In this document: positions 7,932 through 15,172 of the stretch, one piece after another
Layout: each line of letters starts with the position of its first letter
How positions within the stretch are numbered: position 1 is the stretch's first letter
Source of the DNA: an uncultured Bacilli bacterium
GTDB lineage: Bacteria; Bacillota_I; Bacilli_A; RF39; UBA660
Reading direction: 5' to 3'
Assembly: GCA_910589375.1 (NCBI GenBank)
Contig: CAJUTK010000002.1
Coordinates: forward strand, 248,001-312,000
Length of the DNA stretch: 64,000 nucleotides
Program-made: the position numbers and the translations under genes
Notes under the pieces: model-generated
Told to the model about the DNA's origin: nothing
The model's database searches: none
The model's input: only the letters and a program-made list of their open reading frames with translations

Positions 7932-9917
7932 ATGAATGATTTTGAAATTATATCTAATATTAAAGGATTAGGAATTGATATGATTCATAATGCAAAGTCA
8001 GGGCACCCTGGTATTGTTCTAGGAGCTGCTCCTATTTTATATACATTATATAAAAACCATATGAATATTAATACTAGTGATAGTAATTGGGTGAATAGGG
8101 ATCGATTTGTTATGTCTGCAGGACATGGTTCTGCACTATTGTATGCTACTTTATTTATGACAGGATATGCTCTTACAATTGATGATTTAAAATCATTTAG
8201 ACAAATTGGATCTAAAACACCTGGGCATCCAGAAAAGGGAGTAACACCAGGAGTGGATTGTTCAACTGGGCCATTAGGACAAGGCTTTGCTAATGCTGTA
8301 GGAATGGCTTTAGGAGAGAAAATCTTAAAGGAGAGATATCGTCTTAATCCTGCTAAAAGTTTAGTGGACTATAAAGTATATGCTTTAGTAGGGGATGGAG
8401 ATCTTATGGAAGGCATTTCTTACGAGGCTGCCTCTTTAGCTGGAAATTTAAAACTAAATAATTTAATTGTATTATATGATTCAAATGGAATTAGTTTAGA
8501 TGGTCCTACTTCTAAAACATTTACTGAAAATGTAAGAGCACGTTTTGAAGCTTTGGGATGGAATACCATTTTTGTAAAAGAGGGAGATAAGGTATCTGAA
8601 ATTGATAAAGCAATAGAAAAAGCAAAGAGGTCTAGTGCACCAACTTTAATAGAAGTAAAAACTGTAATTGGTAAGGATTCTTTACTAGAGGGTAAATGCA
8701 GTATTCATGGTAAAGATTTAGAGGAAGACGATATTAGTCAGTTGAAATCTAAATTAGGCCTTCCTACTATAGAGACATTTTATGTAAATACAGAAGCATG
8801 TTCTAAATTTAGGGGATTTATTGCTAATCGTGTCAATAAGAAGTATATGGAATGGTCTAATACCTATCAGGAATATGTATCAAAAATAGGAGATGGAAAT
8901 AAAACAGAAGCAAATTATTTATTTCAAAATGTATTTAATTATAATCTTTTTGATTTAAAATTTGATTTTAAAGTTCATACTAAGCAAGCTCTTAGAGATA
9001 CTAATATGATATTTATGCAAGCATTGGGGAAAAATATTAAAACCTTTGTAGGTGGTAGTGCAGATTTGGGCAGTACTACTAAAACTTATGTTTCAGAGTT
9101 TGCGGATATTACTTCTGAAAATTTTTTAGGAAACAATATTTGGTTTGGAGTACGTGAGCATGCTATGGGAGCTATTTTAAACGGTTTAGCTTTAGTAAAT
9201 TTAAAACCTTTTGGTTCTACTTTCTTAAGCTTTTCTGACTATTTAAAGCCAGCTATGAGAATGTCTGCTTTAATGAATTTACCAGTTACTTATATTTATA
9301 CACATGATTCTATTTCAGTAGGACCGGATGGACCTACACATCAGCCAATTGAGCACTTAGCGATGTTACGTTCTATTCCAGGAATGAAGGTCTATAGACC
9401 TGCAGATGCAAAAGAATTACTTGGTTGTTGGCAGAGAATATTAAATTCTAATTTTAATCCTAGTTCTTTGGTACTAGCTAGAAATGAAGTTGAGGTAATG
9501 GAAGAATCTAAGGCGGAAGACGCTATGAATGGTGGTTATGTTCTTCGCCAAGAAACTTCACCACTAAAATTAATTTTAGTAGCGACAGGTAGTGAAGTTC
9601 ATGTTGCTAAAAATTTAGCACTAGAGTTTTCTAGAATGGGAGAGAATGGAATTCGGGTTGTAAGTCTTCCCTGTATAGAGAATTTCTTAGAGACAGAAAA
9701 GCAGTATCAAGAAAATGTTCTTCCTTCTAATGTTTTAAAAATAGCAATAGAAGCGGGTTCTCCATTTGGCTGGCACAGAATTATTTCAAATCCTAAGTAT
9801 GTAATTGGTTTGGAGAGTTTTGGAATGAGTGGAAGTAAAGATCAAGTTTTGGATGCTATGAATTTTAGTTATGAAAAAATTAAACAGAGAGTTTTAGGAC
9901 TATTGCGTGAGCTTTAG
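7932..9917 (+). CDS. tkt: Transketolase
   Basis: Thiamine-diphosphate enzyme of the non-oxidative pentose phosphate pathway, moving two-carbon units between ketose donors and aldose acceptors. It shows the N-terminal ThDP-binding domain with SGHPG near residue 25, the GDGDLMEG...N diphosphate/metal motif at about 156-185, the central pyrimidine domain with GVREHAMGA, and the Pro/His-rich SVGPDGPTHQP. Length of 661 residues is normal. ATG 7932 is chosen over the in-frame ATG 7905 because 7905 lies inside the -10 box, while AGGGG at 7918-7922 serves 7932. A terminator hairpin overlaps its stop. Its place between lexA and yneF matches Bacillus. Confidence 0.96.
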   Translation: MNDFEIISNIKGLGIDMIHNAKSGHPGIVLGAAPILYTLYKNHMNINTSDSNWVNRDRFVMSAGHGSALLYATLFMTGYALTIDDLKSFRQIGSKTPGHPEKGVTPGVDCSTGPLGQGFANAVGMALGEKILKERYRLNPAKSLVDYKVYALVGDGDLMEGISYEAASLAGNLKLNNLIVLYDSNGISLDGPTSKTFTENVRARFEALGWNTIFVKEGDKVSEIDKAIEKAKRSSAPTLIEVKTVIGKDSLLEGKCSIHGKDLEEDDISQLKSKLGLPTIETFYVNTEACSKFRGFIANRVNKKYMEWSNTYQEYVSKIGDGNKTEANYLFQNVFNYNLFDLKFDFKVHTKQALRDTNMIFMQALGKNIKTFVGGSADLGSTTKTYVSEFADITSENFLGNNIWFGVREHAMGAILNGLALVNLKPFGSTFLSFSDYLKPAMRMSALMNLPVTYIYTHDSISVGPDGPTHQPIEHLAMLRSIPGMKVYRPADAKELLGCWQRILNSNFNPSSLVLARNEVEVMEESKAEDAMNGGYVLRQETSPLKLILVATGSEVHVAKNLALEFSRMGENGIRVVSLPCIENFLETEKQYQENVLPSNVLKIAIEAGSPFGWHRIISNPKYVIGLESFGMSGSKDQVLDAMNFSYEKIKQRVLGLLREL

Positions 9918-9928
9918 TTCTTTTTTTT
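9896..9928 (+). terminator. Terminator after tkt
   Basis: AGGACTA (9896-9902) pairs with TAGTTCT (9915-9921, one G-T pair) around a 12-base loop and is followed by a T run. It overlaps the tkt stop codon. Confidence 0.65.
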
Positions 9929-9955
9929 ATTTTTGGGAATAGAATAAAATAGGTC

Positions 9956-9984
9956 TTGTATTTTTAGCCATTATTTAGTAAAAT
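9956..9984 (+). promoter_or_regulatory. Promoter of yneF
   Basis: TTGTAT (9956-9961), 17-base spacer and TAAAAT (9979-9984), 23 bases before the yneF ATG. Confidence 0.6.
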
Positions 9985-10007
9985 AAACCTTATGAAGGGA
10001 TGATATA

Positions 10008-10226
10008 ATGAGTCTTTTAGTTAGATTAGGATATGTCTTAATAGGTCTTGTTATAGGCGCTATTATTGGATTTTTTCTAGCACGTAAATATATGCAAAAA
10101 TATATGAAAAAAAATCCACCAATTAATGAACAGATGATTCGTACTATGATGATGCAAATGGGAAGAACTCCAAGTCAAAAACAAGTAAATCAAATGATGA
10201 AATCAATGGCTAAGTATATGGACTAG
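10008..10226 (+). CDS. yneF: YneF family (UPF0154) small membrane protein
   Basis: A 72-residue protein with one N-terminal membrane helix (LVRLGYVLIGLVIGAIIGFFLARKY, residues 3-27) and the family's C-terminal pattern: basic KYMQKYMKKNPPINEQMIRTMMMQMGRTPSQKQVNQMM. The length and motif match UPF0154/YneF of Bacilli. The molecular role is unknown. It has its own promoter and an AAGGGATGAT ribosome-binding region. A terminator hairpin overlaps the stop codon and its U tract ends just before the murF ribosome-binding site. Its neighbourhood with tkt and lexA is conserved in Bacillus. Confidence 0.9.
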   Translation: MSLLVRLGYVLIGLVIGAIIGFFLARKYMQKYMKKNPPINEQMIRTMMMQMGRTPSQKQVNQMMKSMAKYMD

Positions 10227-10237
10227 CCATTTTTTTT
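10206..10237 (+). terminator. Terminator between yneF and murF
   Basis: ATGGCTA (10206-10212) and TAGCCAT (10224-10230) form a perfect 7-bp stem followed by seven T residues. The murF ribosome-binding site begins only six bases later and no promoter fits in between, so murF must rely on readthrough. Confidence 0.7.
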
Positions 10238-10256
10238 GGCTGAAAGGAGTGTTTGC

Positions 10257-11456
10257 TTGAACCTTTTAGAAATAGGAAAGTACCTTCAGGCAGAATTAAT
10301 ACATATAAAATTAAATGAAAGTTTTCAAAACATAAAAATGGATAGTAGGGAAATAGAACCTGGCGATTTATTTTTAGCTTATGGGAAAGGCATTGATTAC
10401 GTAGACGAAGCTTTCGATAAAGGAGCAGCAGCAGTTATTAGTGATAAATTTATTTCCAAGGATATTCCTACTATACTTGTTCAAGATGTATTGGAAGCTT
10501 TAGCTTCTTTAGCGCAGCTAAAACGTAGAGAATTTAAAGGTCATGTAATAGCGATTACAGGTAGTAATGGGAAAACAACTACTAAAGAGCTATTAAAATT
10601 CTTATTATCATTTGATTCTTCTGTACTAGCAAATTTTGAGAGTGAAAATAATCATATTGGGGTTCCTAAGACATTACTAAATTTAAATGATAGTTATGAT
10701 TATGTCATATTAGAAATGGGAATGAATCATGCAGGAGAAATTAAATATCTATCAGAAATAGCGAGCCCAGATATTGGTATTATTACCAATATAGGTTCTT
10801 CTCACATAGGATTATTGGGAAGTAGAAAAAGTATTTTTAAAGCAAAGATGGAGTTAGTAGAAGCTACACCTACTATTAAACTATTTGTAAATGCAACCGA
10901 TAGATATTTAAAAAGAATAGAAGCTAATCAAGTTGGCCTAGACTATCCTTCAGTTTCTTCTGTTCCAGCTATAGATGTTAGTTTAGCTTGTAAAGTGTGT
11001 GAGTATTTAGGATATGAACGAGAGGAATTGGAAAGAAGATTAAGTTCTTTTCCAGGAGTAAAGTCTAGAATGCAGAAGATTTTATTAAAAGACGACAAAT
11101 TGTTAATAGATGATGCTTATAATGCTTCTTATGAGTCAGTTTGTTTTGGACTTGAAAGTTTAGCTAGATATGAAGGAAAAAAACTCATGATTTTTGGTGA
11201 TATTTTAGAACTCGGAAATTTTAGTGAAAGAGTTCATGAAAAAGTATATGAAGAAGTTCAAAAATATCCCGATATTTCTTTAATTACAATAGGGGATGCT
11301 ACTGCCTTTTTGAAGCATAAACCCCATTTTTATTCTATAGAAGAATTAAAAGAGTATTTAAAAGATAAAACATTAAAAGGATATGAAGTAATCTATTTAA
11401 AAGCCTCTCATAAGATGGGATTATCTAGGTTAGTACCTTATTTAGAAAATTTGTAA
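10257..11456 (+). CDS. murF: UDP-N-acetylmuramoyl-tripeptide--D-alanyl-D-alanine ligase
   Basis: Mur ligase that adds the D-Ala-D-Ala dipeptide to the UDP-MurNAc-tripeptide, the last cytosolic step of peptidoglycan precursor assembly. Three domains are seen: the N-terminal UDP-substrate part (MDSREIEPGDLFLAYGKG), the central ATPase domain with AITGSNGKTTTKE and EMGMNHAGEI, and the C-terminal domain with DDAYNASYES. At 399 residues it is shorter than most MurF (about 450). TTG 10257 is chosen over TTG 10236 because AAGGAGT (10244-10250) lies just before it and inside the longer version. It lies behind the yneF terminator and is the last gene before the paralog array. Confidence 0.92.
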   Translation: MNLLEIGKYLQAELIHIKLNESFQNIKMDSREIEPGDLFLAYGKGIDYVDEAFDKGAAAVISDKFISKDIPTILVQDVLEALASLAQLKRREFKGHVIAITGSNGKTTTKELLKFLLSFDSSVLANFESENNHIGVPKTLLNLNDSYDYVILEMGMNHAGEIKYLSEIASPDIGIITNIGSSHIGLLGSRKSIFKAKMELVEATPTIKLFVNATDRYLKRIEANQVGLDYPSVSSVPAIDVSLACKVCEYLGYEREELERRLSSFPGVKSRMQKILLKDDKLLIDDAYNASYESVCFGLESLARYEGKKLMIFGDILELGNFSERVHEKVYEEVQKYPDISLITIGDATAFLKHKPHFYSIEELKEYLKDKTLKGYEVIYLKASHKMGLSRLVPYLENL

Positions 11457-11478
11457 TTTTTTCAAAATATGGTATGAT
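11451..11478 (+). promoter_or_regulatory. Promoter of the tandem paralog array
   Basis: TTGTAA (11451-11456), 16-base spacer and TATGAT (11473-11478) preceded by TGG. It overlaps the end of murF and lies 17 bases before the first array start codon. The only other signal before the ATG is a weak GGTGAT, so translation of the first unit may be modest. Confidence 0.55.
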
Positions 11479-11495
11479 AATTACTCGGTGATTTT

Positions 11496-12125
11496 ATGAG
11501 TAAGTACTACTATCATGGATTAGGGGAAGCCTTTTATCGTGGCGACTCTTTGAATAGAATTTTAAAAATTTTAAAAACCGGTGGTATTAAATGTAAAAGA
11601 CTATTAGGCTTACCTAATGTCTATGAAAGTACTTGCAATGGAATGGATTATGTAAGTGTTTGCAAAAAGTTATCAGATCAAGAATATCAGGGATTCTTTC
11701 ATTATGAGTCTGCTTTTTACAATTATGTTCAAAACTGCTTTTGTTTAATTATTTCAGATGAAATTAAAACGGTAAAGCCTATCATTTTTCCTATTACGGA
11801 ATGGAAAAATAAAGAAATTGCTAGAATGAGACAGTCTGATAAAAAGAATAGATTTTCTGATATTTGTGATGAGTGGCAGGTTTATGAAGTGGTACCACTT
11901 TCTATGATTATAGGAGTAGGTATCCCCCTTAGATGGATAGAAGCTACCTGTGAAAATGAAAGTGATTTAGAAAAATTACAAGAATTAGTTACAATAGCAG
12001 AAGCATTAGGTCTAGATATTGTAGATACGAATAATCCAAATTTTGTCGAAGAATATGAAGTAAGTAAACAAGAATTAGGAAAGAAAGTTTTTGTTTCTTC
12101 TGCTAGGAGTGATACAAATGAGTAA
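11496..12125 (+). CDS. Array unit 1, putative ART-fold protein
   Basis: A 209-residue cytosolic protein without signal or membrane segment. It opens with MSKYYYHG (His7), then ILKTGGIKCKRLLG, MDYVSVCKK and a DEWQVYEVVPLSMIIGVGIP block. It is one of the more divergent units: the segment before DEWQ reads SDIC where most units have SDMF, and the tail (KKVFVSSARSDTNE) lacks the YQISKKLE ending of units 3-5. It has the array promoter directly upstream. The function is not known, and an ADP-ribosyltransferase-like activity is a hypothesis from the motif pattern only. The stop overlaps the start of unit 2 by 8 bp. Confidence 0.75.
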   Translation: MSKYYYHGLGEAFYRGDSLNRILKILKTGGIKCKRLLGLPNVYESTCNGMDYVSVCKKLSDQEYQGFFHYESAFYNYVQNCFCLIISDEIKTVKPIIFPITEWKNKEIARMRQSDKKNRFSDICDEWQVYEVVPLSMIIGVGIPLRWIEATCENESDLEKLQELVTIAEALGLDIVDTNNPNFVEEYEVSKQELGKKVFVSSARSDTNE

Positions 12126-12723
12126 ATATTATTATCATGGTGTAAAAAGAGGTCTTGTTTTAGATAAGGCATTAGAGATTTTTCAAAAGGGTGGTATAAA
12201 ATGTATGCCTGGTGTTAGAAAGATAGGTTTTAATGGCTTAGATCATGTCAGTGTTTGTATGAAAGAACCAGTTGAGGAGTATGGTAATCACTCTAATAAT
12301 GCTTTTTATAATTATGTTCAAAATAGCATTTGTTTTATTATTTTAGATACGATAGAAACTATTAAACCAGAAATTATAGAGAATGCTGATAAATGGAATC
12401 GCTTTGAACTTGTTGGGTATATGAATTCTAAGCCAGGTTTTCGTTTTAGCGATATGTTTGATGAATGGCAGGTATATAAAGAAATTCCTCTTTCTGCGAT
12501 AATAGGAATAGGAATTCCTTTAGAAGAATTGGATACCATTTTGACAAAAACTAGTGGCAATGGGGCAGAAAAAATTAAGAAGTTAATTACTTGTGCTTTA
12601 GAATCTGGACTAGATATTGTAGATAGTAGCGATCCAAATTTTGTTGAGAAATATGAAAGCGAAAAAGAAGTTGTTCTTTTAGCTCCTACTAAATTGCTTT
12701 CTGCGGTAGATCAAAATGAGTAA
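12118..12723 (+). CDS. Array unit 2, putative ART-fold protein
   Basis: A 201-residue paralog. ATG 12118, inside the overlap with unit 1, is chosen because it gives the MSKYYYHG start shared by all units; an upstream in-frame start at 12091 would add nine unrelated residues. It differs from the consensus in two places: the KRLLG segment after GGIKC is replaced by MPGVRKIG, and the Tyr of DYVSVC is His (LDHVSVC). If that Tyr is part of an active site, this unit may be altered or inactive. The SDMFDEWQVYKEIPLSAIIGIGIP block is intact. The role is unknown. Confidence 0.72.
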   Translation: MSKYYYHGVKRGLVLDKALEIFQKGGIKCMPGVRKIGFNGLDHVSVCMKEPVEEYGNHSNNAFYNYVQNSICFIILDTIETIKPEIIENADKWNRFELVGYMNSKPGFRFSDMFDEWQVYKEIPLSAIIGIGIPLEELDTILTKTSGNGAEKIKKLITCALESGLDIVDSSDPNFVEKYESEKEVVLLAPTKLLSAVDQNE

Positions 12724-13339
12724 GTATTTTTATCATGGTGTGACAGGTTCTTTTGTTTCTATCCCATTAGTTTTAGAAATTTTGAAAACAGGTGGGTTAA
12801 AATGTAAATCTTTATTAGGTAAAGAACCCAGAGGTTATAATGGACTAAATTATGTAAGTGTTTGTAAAAAGTATCCACCAGAGGATTATAAGAGTACAAC
12901 GATGGATAATGCTTTTTATACTTTTGTTCAAGATAATTTTTGTTTTATTATCTCGAATGAAATTGATGCGATTAAAACTACTCCTGCTGGAAAGATTAAG
13001 TGGAATCTTTATTCAGATTCTATGTTAACAGATAAAAGAAATAGAATTAGTGATATGTTTGATGAATGGCAGGTATATAAAGAAATACCTCTTTCTGCTA
13101 TTATTGGAATAGGAATTCCTGTACAATGTCTTGCTCCTACTCTTAAGGATTTTCCTTCTGATTGTAATACTATAAAAAGTTTTAGAAAATTGTTAGAACT
13201 CGCAAATGAATTAGGATTAGATATAGTAGATACAAATCAAAGGGGATTTGTAGAAGAATATGAAAGAAAGAAGCAAGAAGCTTCTGTTAAAATCTATCAA
13301 ATATCTAAGAAACTAGAGCAGGTGATTAACCGTGAGTAG
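12716..13339 (+). CDS. Array unit 3, putative ART-fold protein
   Basis: A 207-residue unit close to the family consensus. The putative triad residues are His7 (YFYHG), Tyr46 (NYVSVC) and Glu117 (FDEWQV). The middle contains AFYTFVQDNFCFIIS and the C-terminus ends KIYQISKKLEQVINRE, a tail shared with units 4 and 5. A 47-bp stretch (13025-13071) is identical to unit 5 (14227-14273), which indicates recent duplication or gene conversion. The start lies in the 8-bp overlap with unit 2 and the stop in that with unit 4. Confidence 0.72.
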   Translation: MSKYFYHGVTGSFVSIPLVLEILKTGGLKCKSLLGKEPRGYNGLNYVSVCKKYPPEDYKSTTMDNAFYTFVQDNFCFIISNEIDAIKTTPAGKIKWNLYSDSMLTDKRNRISDMFDEWQVYKEIPLSAIIGIGIPVQCLAPTLKDFPSDCNTIKSFRKLLELANELGLDIVDTNQRGFVEEYERKKQEASVKIYQISKKLEQVINRE

Positions 13340-13940
13340 ATATTTTTATCATGGTGTATCATCTATTGCTAGTACTTTAAAAATTTTGCAAAGCGGTAGT
13401 ATCCAATGTAGAAGGTTATTAGGAAAAAAAGCAAATGGTTATAATGGATTAGACTATGTAAGTGTTTGTAAAAAATATGCAGAAGAGGATTATCAAAATA
13501 CAGATTTAGATAACGCTTTTTATAAGTATGTTCAAAATTATTGTTGTTTTATTCTTTCAGAAGAGATACCAGCTATGAAAACATTTCCTACAAAGCATAT
13601 AGGTGATTATCCTATGGATACTATATTATTTGATAAGCAAAAAAGAGTTAGCGATATGTTTGATGAATGGCAAGTGTATAGAGAAATTCCATTATCTTTT
13701 GTTGTTGGAATAGGAATTCCTTGTGATTATTTTTTAACTATTATAAGATTAACATCTCCTAGTAATGAAACAATTAGAGAAATGAAAGAAATTATACAAA
13801 TAGCATGCTCATTAGGTTTAGATATTGTTGATACTAATGTACAAGGATTTGCAGAAGAATATGAAAAGCAGAAATTGGATACTTCTAGAAAAGTGTATCA
13901 AATTTCGAAGAAGCTAGAAGAGGCGATTAACCATGAGTAG
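13332..13940 (+). CDS. Array unit 4, putative ART-fold protein
   Basis: A 202-residue paralog that begins with GTG (GTGAGTAGA) inside the overlap with unit 3. It keeps YFYHG, LDYVSVCKK and SDMFDEWQVYREIPLS. The GGLK segment reads SGSIQCRRLLG, so the double Gly is lost. A 47-bp stretch at 13459-13505 is identical to unit 5 at 14057-14103, a different patch from the one unit 5 shares with unit 3. The tail is YQISKKLEEAINHE. The weaker GTG start may lower its yield relative to its neighbours. Confidence 0.72.
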   Translation: MSRYFYHGVSSIASTLKILQSGSIQCRRLLGKKANGYNGLDYVSVCKKYAEEDYQNTDLDNAFYKYVQNYCCFILSEEIPAMKTFPTKHIGDYPMDTILFDKQKRVSDMFDEWQVYREIPLSFVVGIGIPCDYFLTIIRLTSPSNETIREMKEIIQIACSLGLDIVDTNVQGFAEEYEKQKLDTSRKVYQISKKLEEAINHE

Positions 13941-14541
13941 ATATTTTTATCATGGAATAGCAATTCCTGATATGTTGCAAGTTTTGCAAACAGGTGGTTT
14001 AAAGTGCAAAAGATTGTTAGGTCAAGAGGAACATGGCTTTAATGGTTTAGATTATATAAGTGTTTGTAAAAAATATGCAGAAGAGGATTATCAAAATACA
14101 GATATGAATAACGCTTTCTATAGTTGTGTTCAAGGTAATTTTTGCTTTATTGTATCTGAGAGGGTAGATGCTATTAAAACACATTCGTCAGGACAAATTA
14201 AATGGTATGATTATTCGGATTCTCTATTAACAGATAAAAGAAATAGAATTAGTGATATGTTTGATGAATGGCAAGCTTATCAAGAAATTCCTCTTTCTAT
14301 GATAATAGGAGTTGGAATTCCTTCTAATTATGTTGATGCTATTTTAAAAAAGAGTTCTTCTACTGGTAGATTTATAATGGAATTAAAAGAGATTGTGGCA
14401 GTGGTTACTGCTTTAGGACTAGATATTGTGGATACCAATGTGCTAGGCTTTGTAGAAGAATATGAGAAATACAAGGAAAATTCTTCTTCTAAAGTATATC
14501 AAATATCTAAGAAGTTAGAAGAGGTGATTACTCATGAGTAG
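13933..14541 (+). CDS. Array unit 5, putative ART-fold protein
   Basis: A 202-residue paralog with YFYHG, GGLKCKRLLG, LDYISVCKK and SDMFDEWQAYQEIPLSMIIGVGIP. It is a mosaic: one 47-bp block is identical to unit 4 and another to unit 3, so it was probably shaped by recombination among its neighbours. It has the shortest N-terminal loop between YHG and the GGLK block. Its tail is YQISKKLEEVITHE. Translation is expected to be coupled to unit 4 through the overlap. Confidence 0.72.
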   Translation: MSRYFYHGIAIPDMLQVLQTGGLKCKRLLGQEEHGFNGLDYISVCKKYAEEDYQNTDMNNAFYSCVQGNFCFIVSERVDAIKTHSSGQIKWYDYSDSLLTDKRNRISDMFDEWQAYQEIPLSMIIGVGIPSNYVDAILKKSSSTGRFIMELKEIVAVVTALGLDIVDTNVLGFVEEYEKYKENSSSKVYQISKKLEEVITHE

Positions 14542-15172
14542 ATATTTTTATCATGGATTAGGAGCTCCTTACTTTTTTCCATGTAATATTACAACTGTTT
14601 TAGAAATTTTAACAACAGGTGGACTTAAGAGTAAAAGATTACTAGGCAGAAAGAAGCGATTTGGATATAATGATTTAGATTATGTAAGTGTTTGTAAGAA
14701 ATATTCTAAAGAGGAATATGACTGTGCCTATGGTAGTACAGGTTTCTATAAATATGTTCAAGATTGTTTTTGTTTTATTATTTCTGATGAAATTGATGCT
14801 ATGAAAACAGAAACTATTCCTAAATGTTATTGGTACTTTGTTGACATTGTAGAGAAAATGAAAGAAAATCCAAATGCTCGTTATAGTGACATGTTTGACG
14901 AATGGCAAGTAAAGAATCAAATTGCTACTTCTTCTATCATTGGTATTGGTCTTCCTATGAGATGGTTAGATGGAGTAGATTGGAAAATTTTTCTAAATTC
15001 TTTACAGGAATTAAAAGAAATTCTTTCTATTGCAGAAGCATTAGGACTAGATATAGTAGATAGTAGCAGAGAAAACTTTGTTGAAGAATATGAACTGGAA
15101 AAAAGGAAAAATCCACACAAAATTTATCAAATTCAGTTAGATTGCATTTTAGGAAGTGATACAAGTGAGTAA
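14534..15172 (+). CDS. Array unit 6, putative ART-fold protein
   Basis: A 212-residue paralog, the longest single-domain unit, with an expanded N-terminal loop (YFYHGLGAPYFFPCNITTVLEIL). It keeps LDYVSVCKK and SDMFDEWQVKNQ, but the following segment reads IATSSIIGIGLP instead of IPLSxIIGIGIP. The C-terminus (IYQIQLDCILGSDTSE) diverges from units 3-5 and resembles the ending of unit 1 (SDTNE). The unit overlaps the next ORF by the usual 8 bp. Confidence 0.72.
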   Translation: MSRYFYHGLGAPYFFPCNITTVLEILTTGGLKSKRLLGRKKRFGYNDLDYVSVCKKYSKEEYDCAYGSTGFYKYVQDCFCFIISDEIDAMKTETIPKCYWYFVDIVEKMKENPNARYSDMFDEWQVKNQIATSSIIGIGLPMRWLDGVDWKIFLNSLQELKEILSIAEALGLDIVDSSRENFVEEYELEKRKNPHKIYQIQLDCILGSDTSE

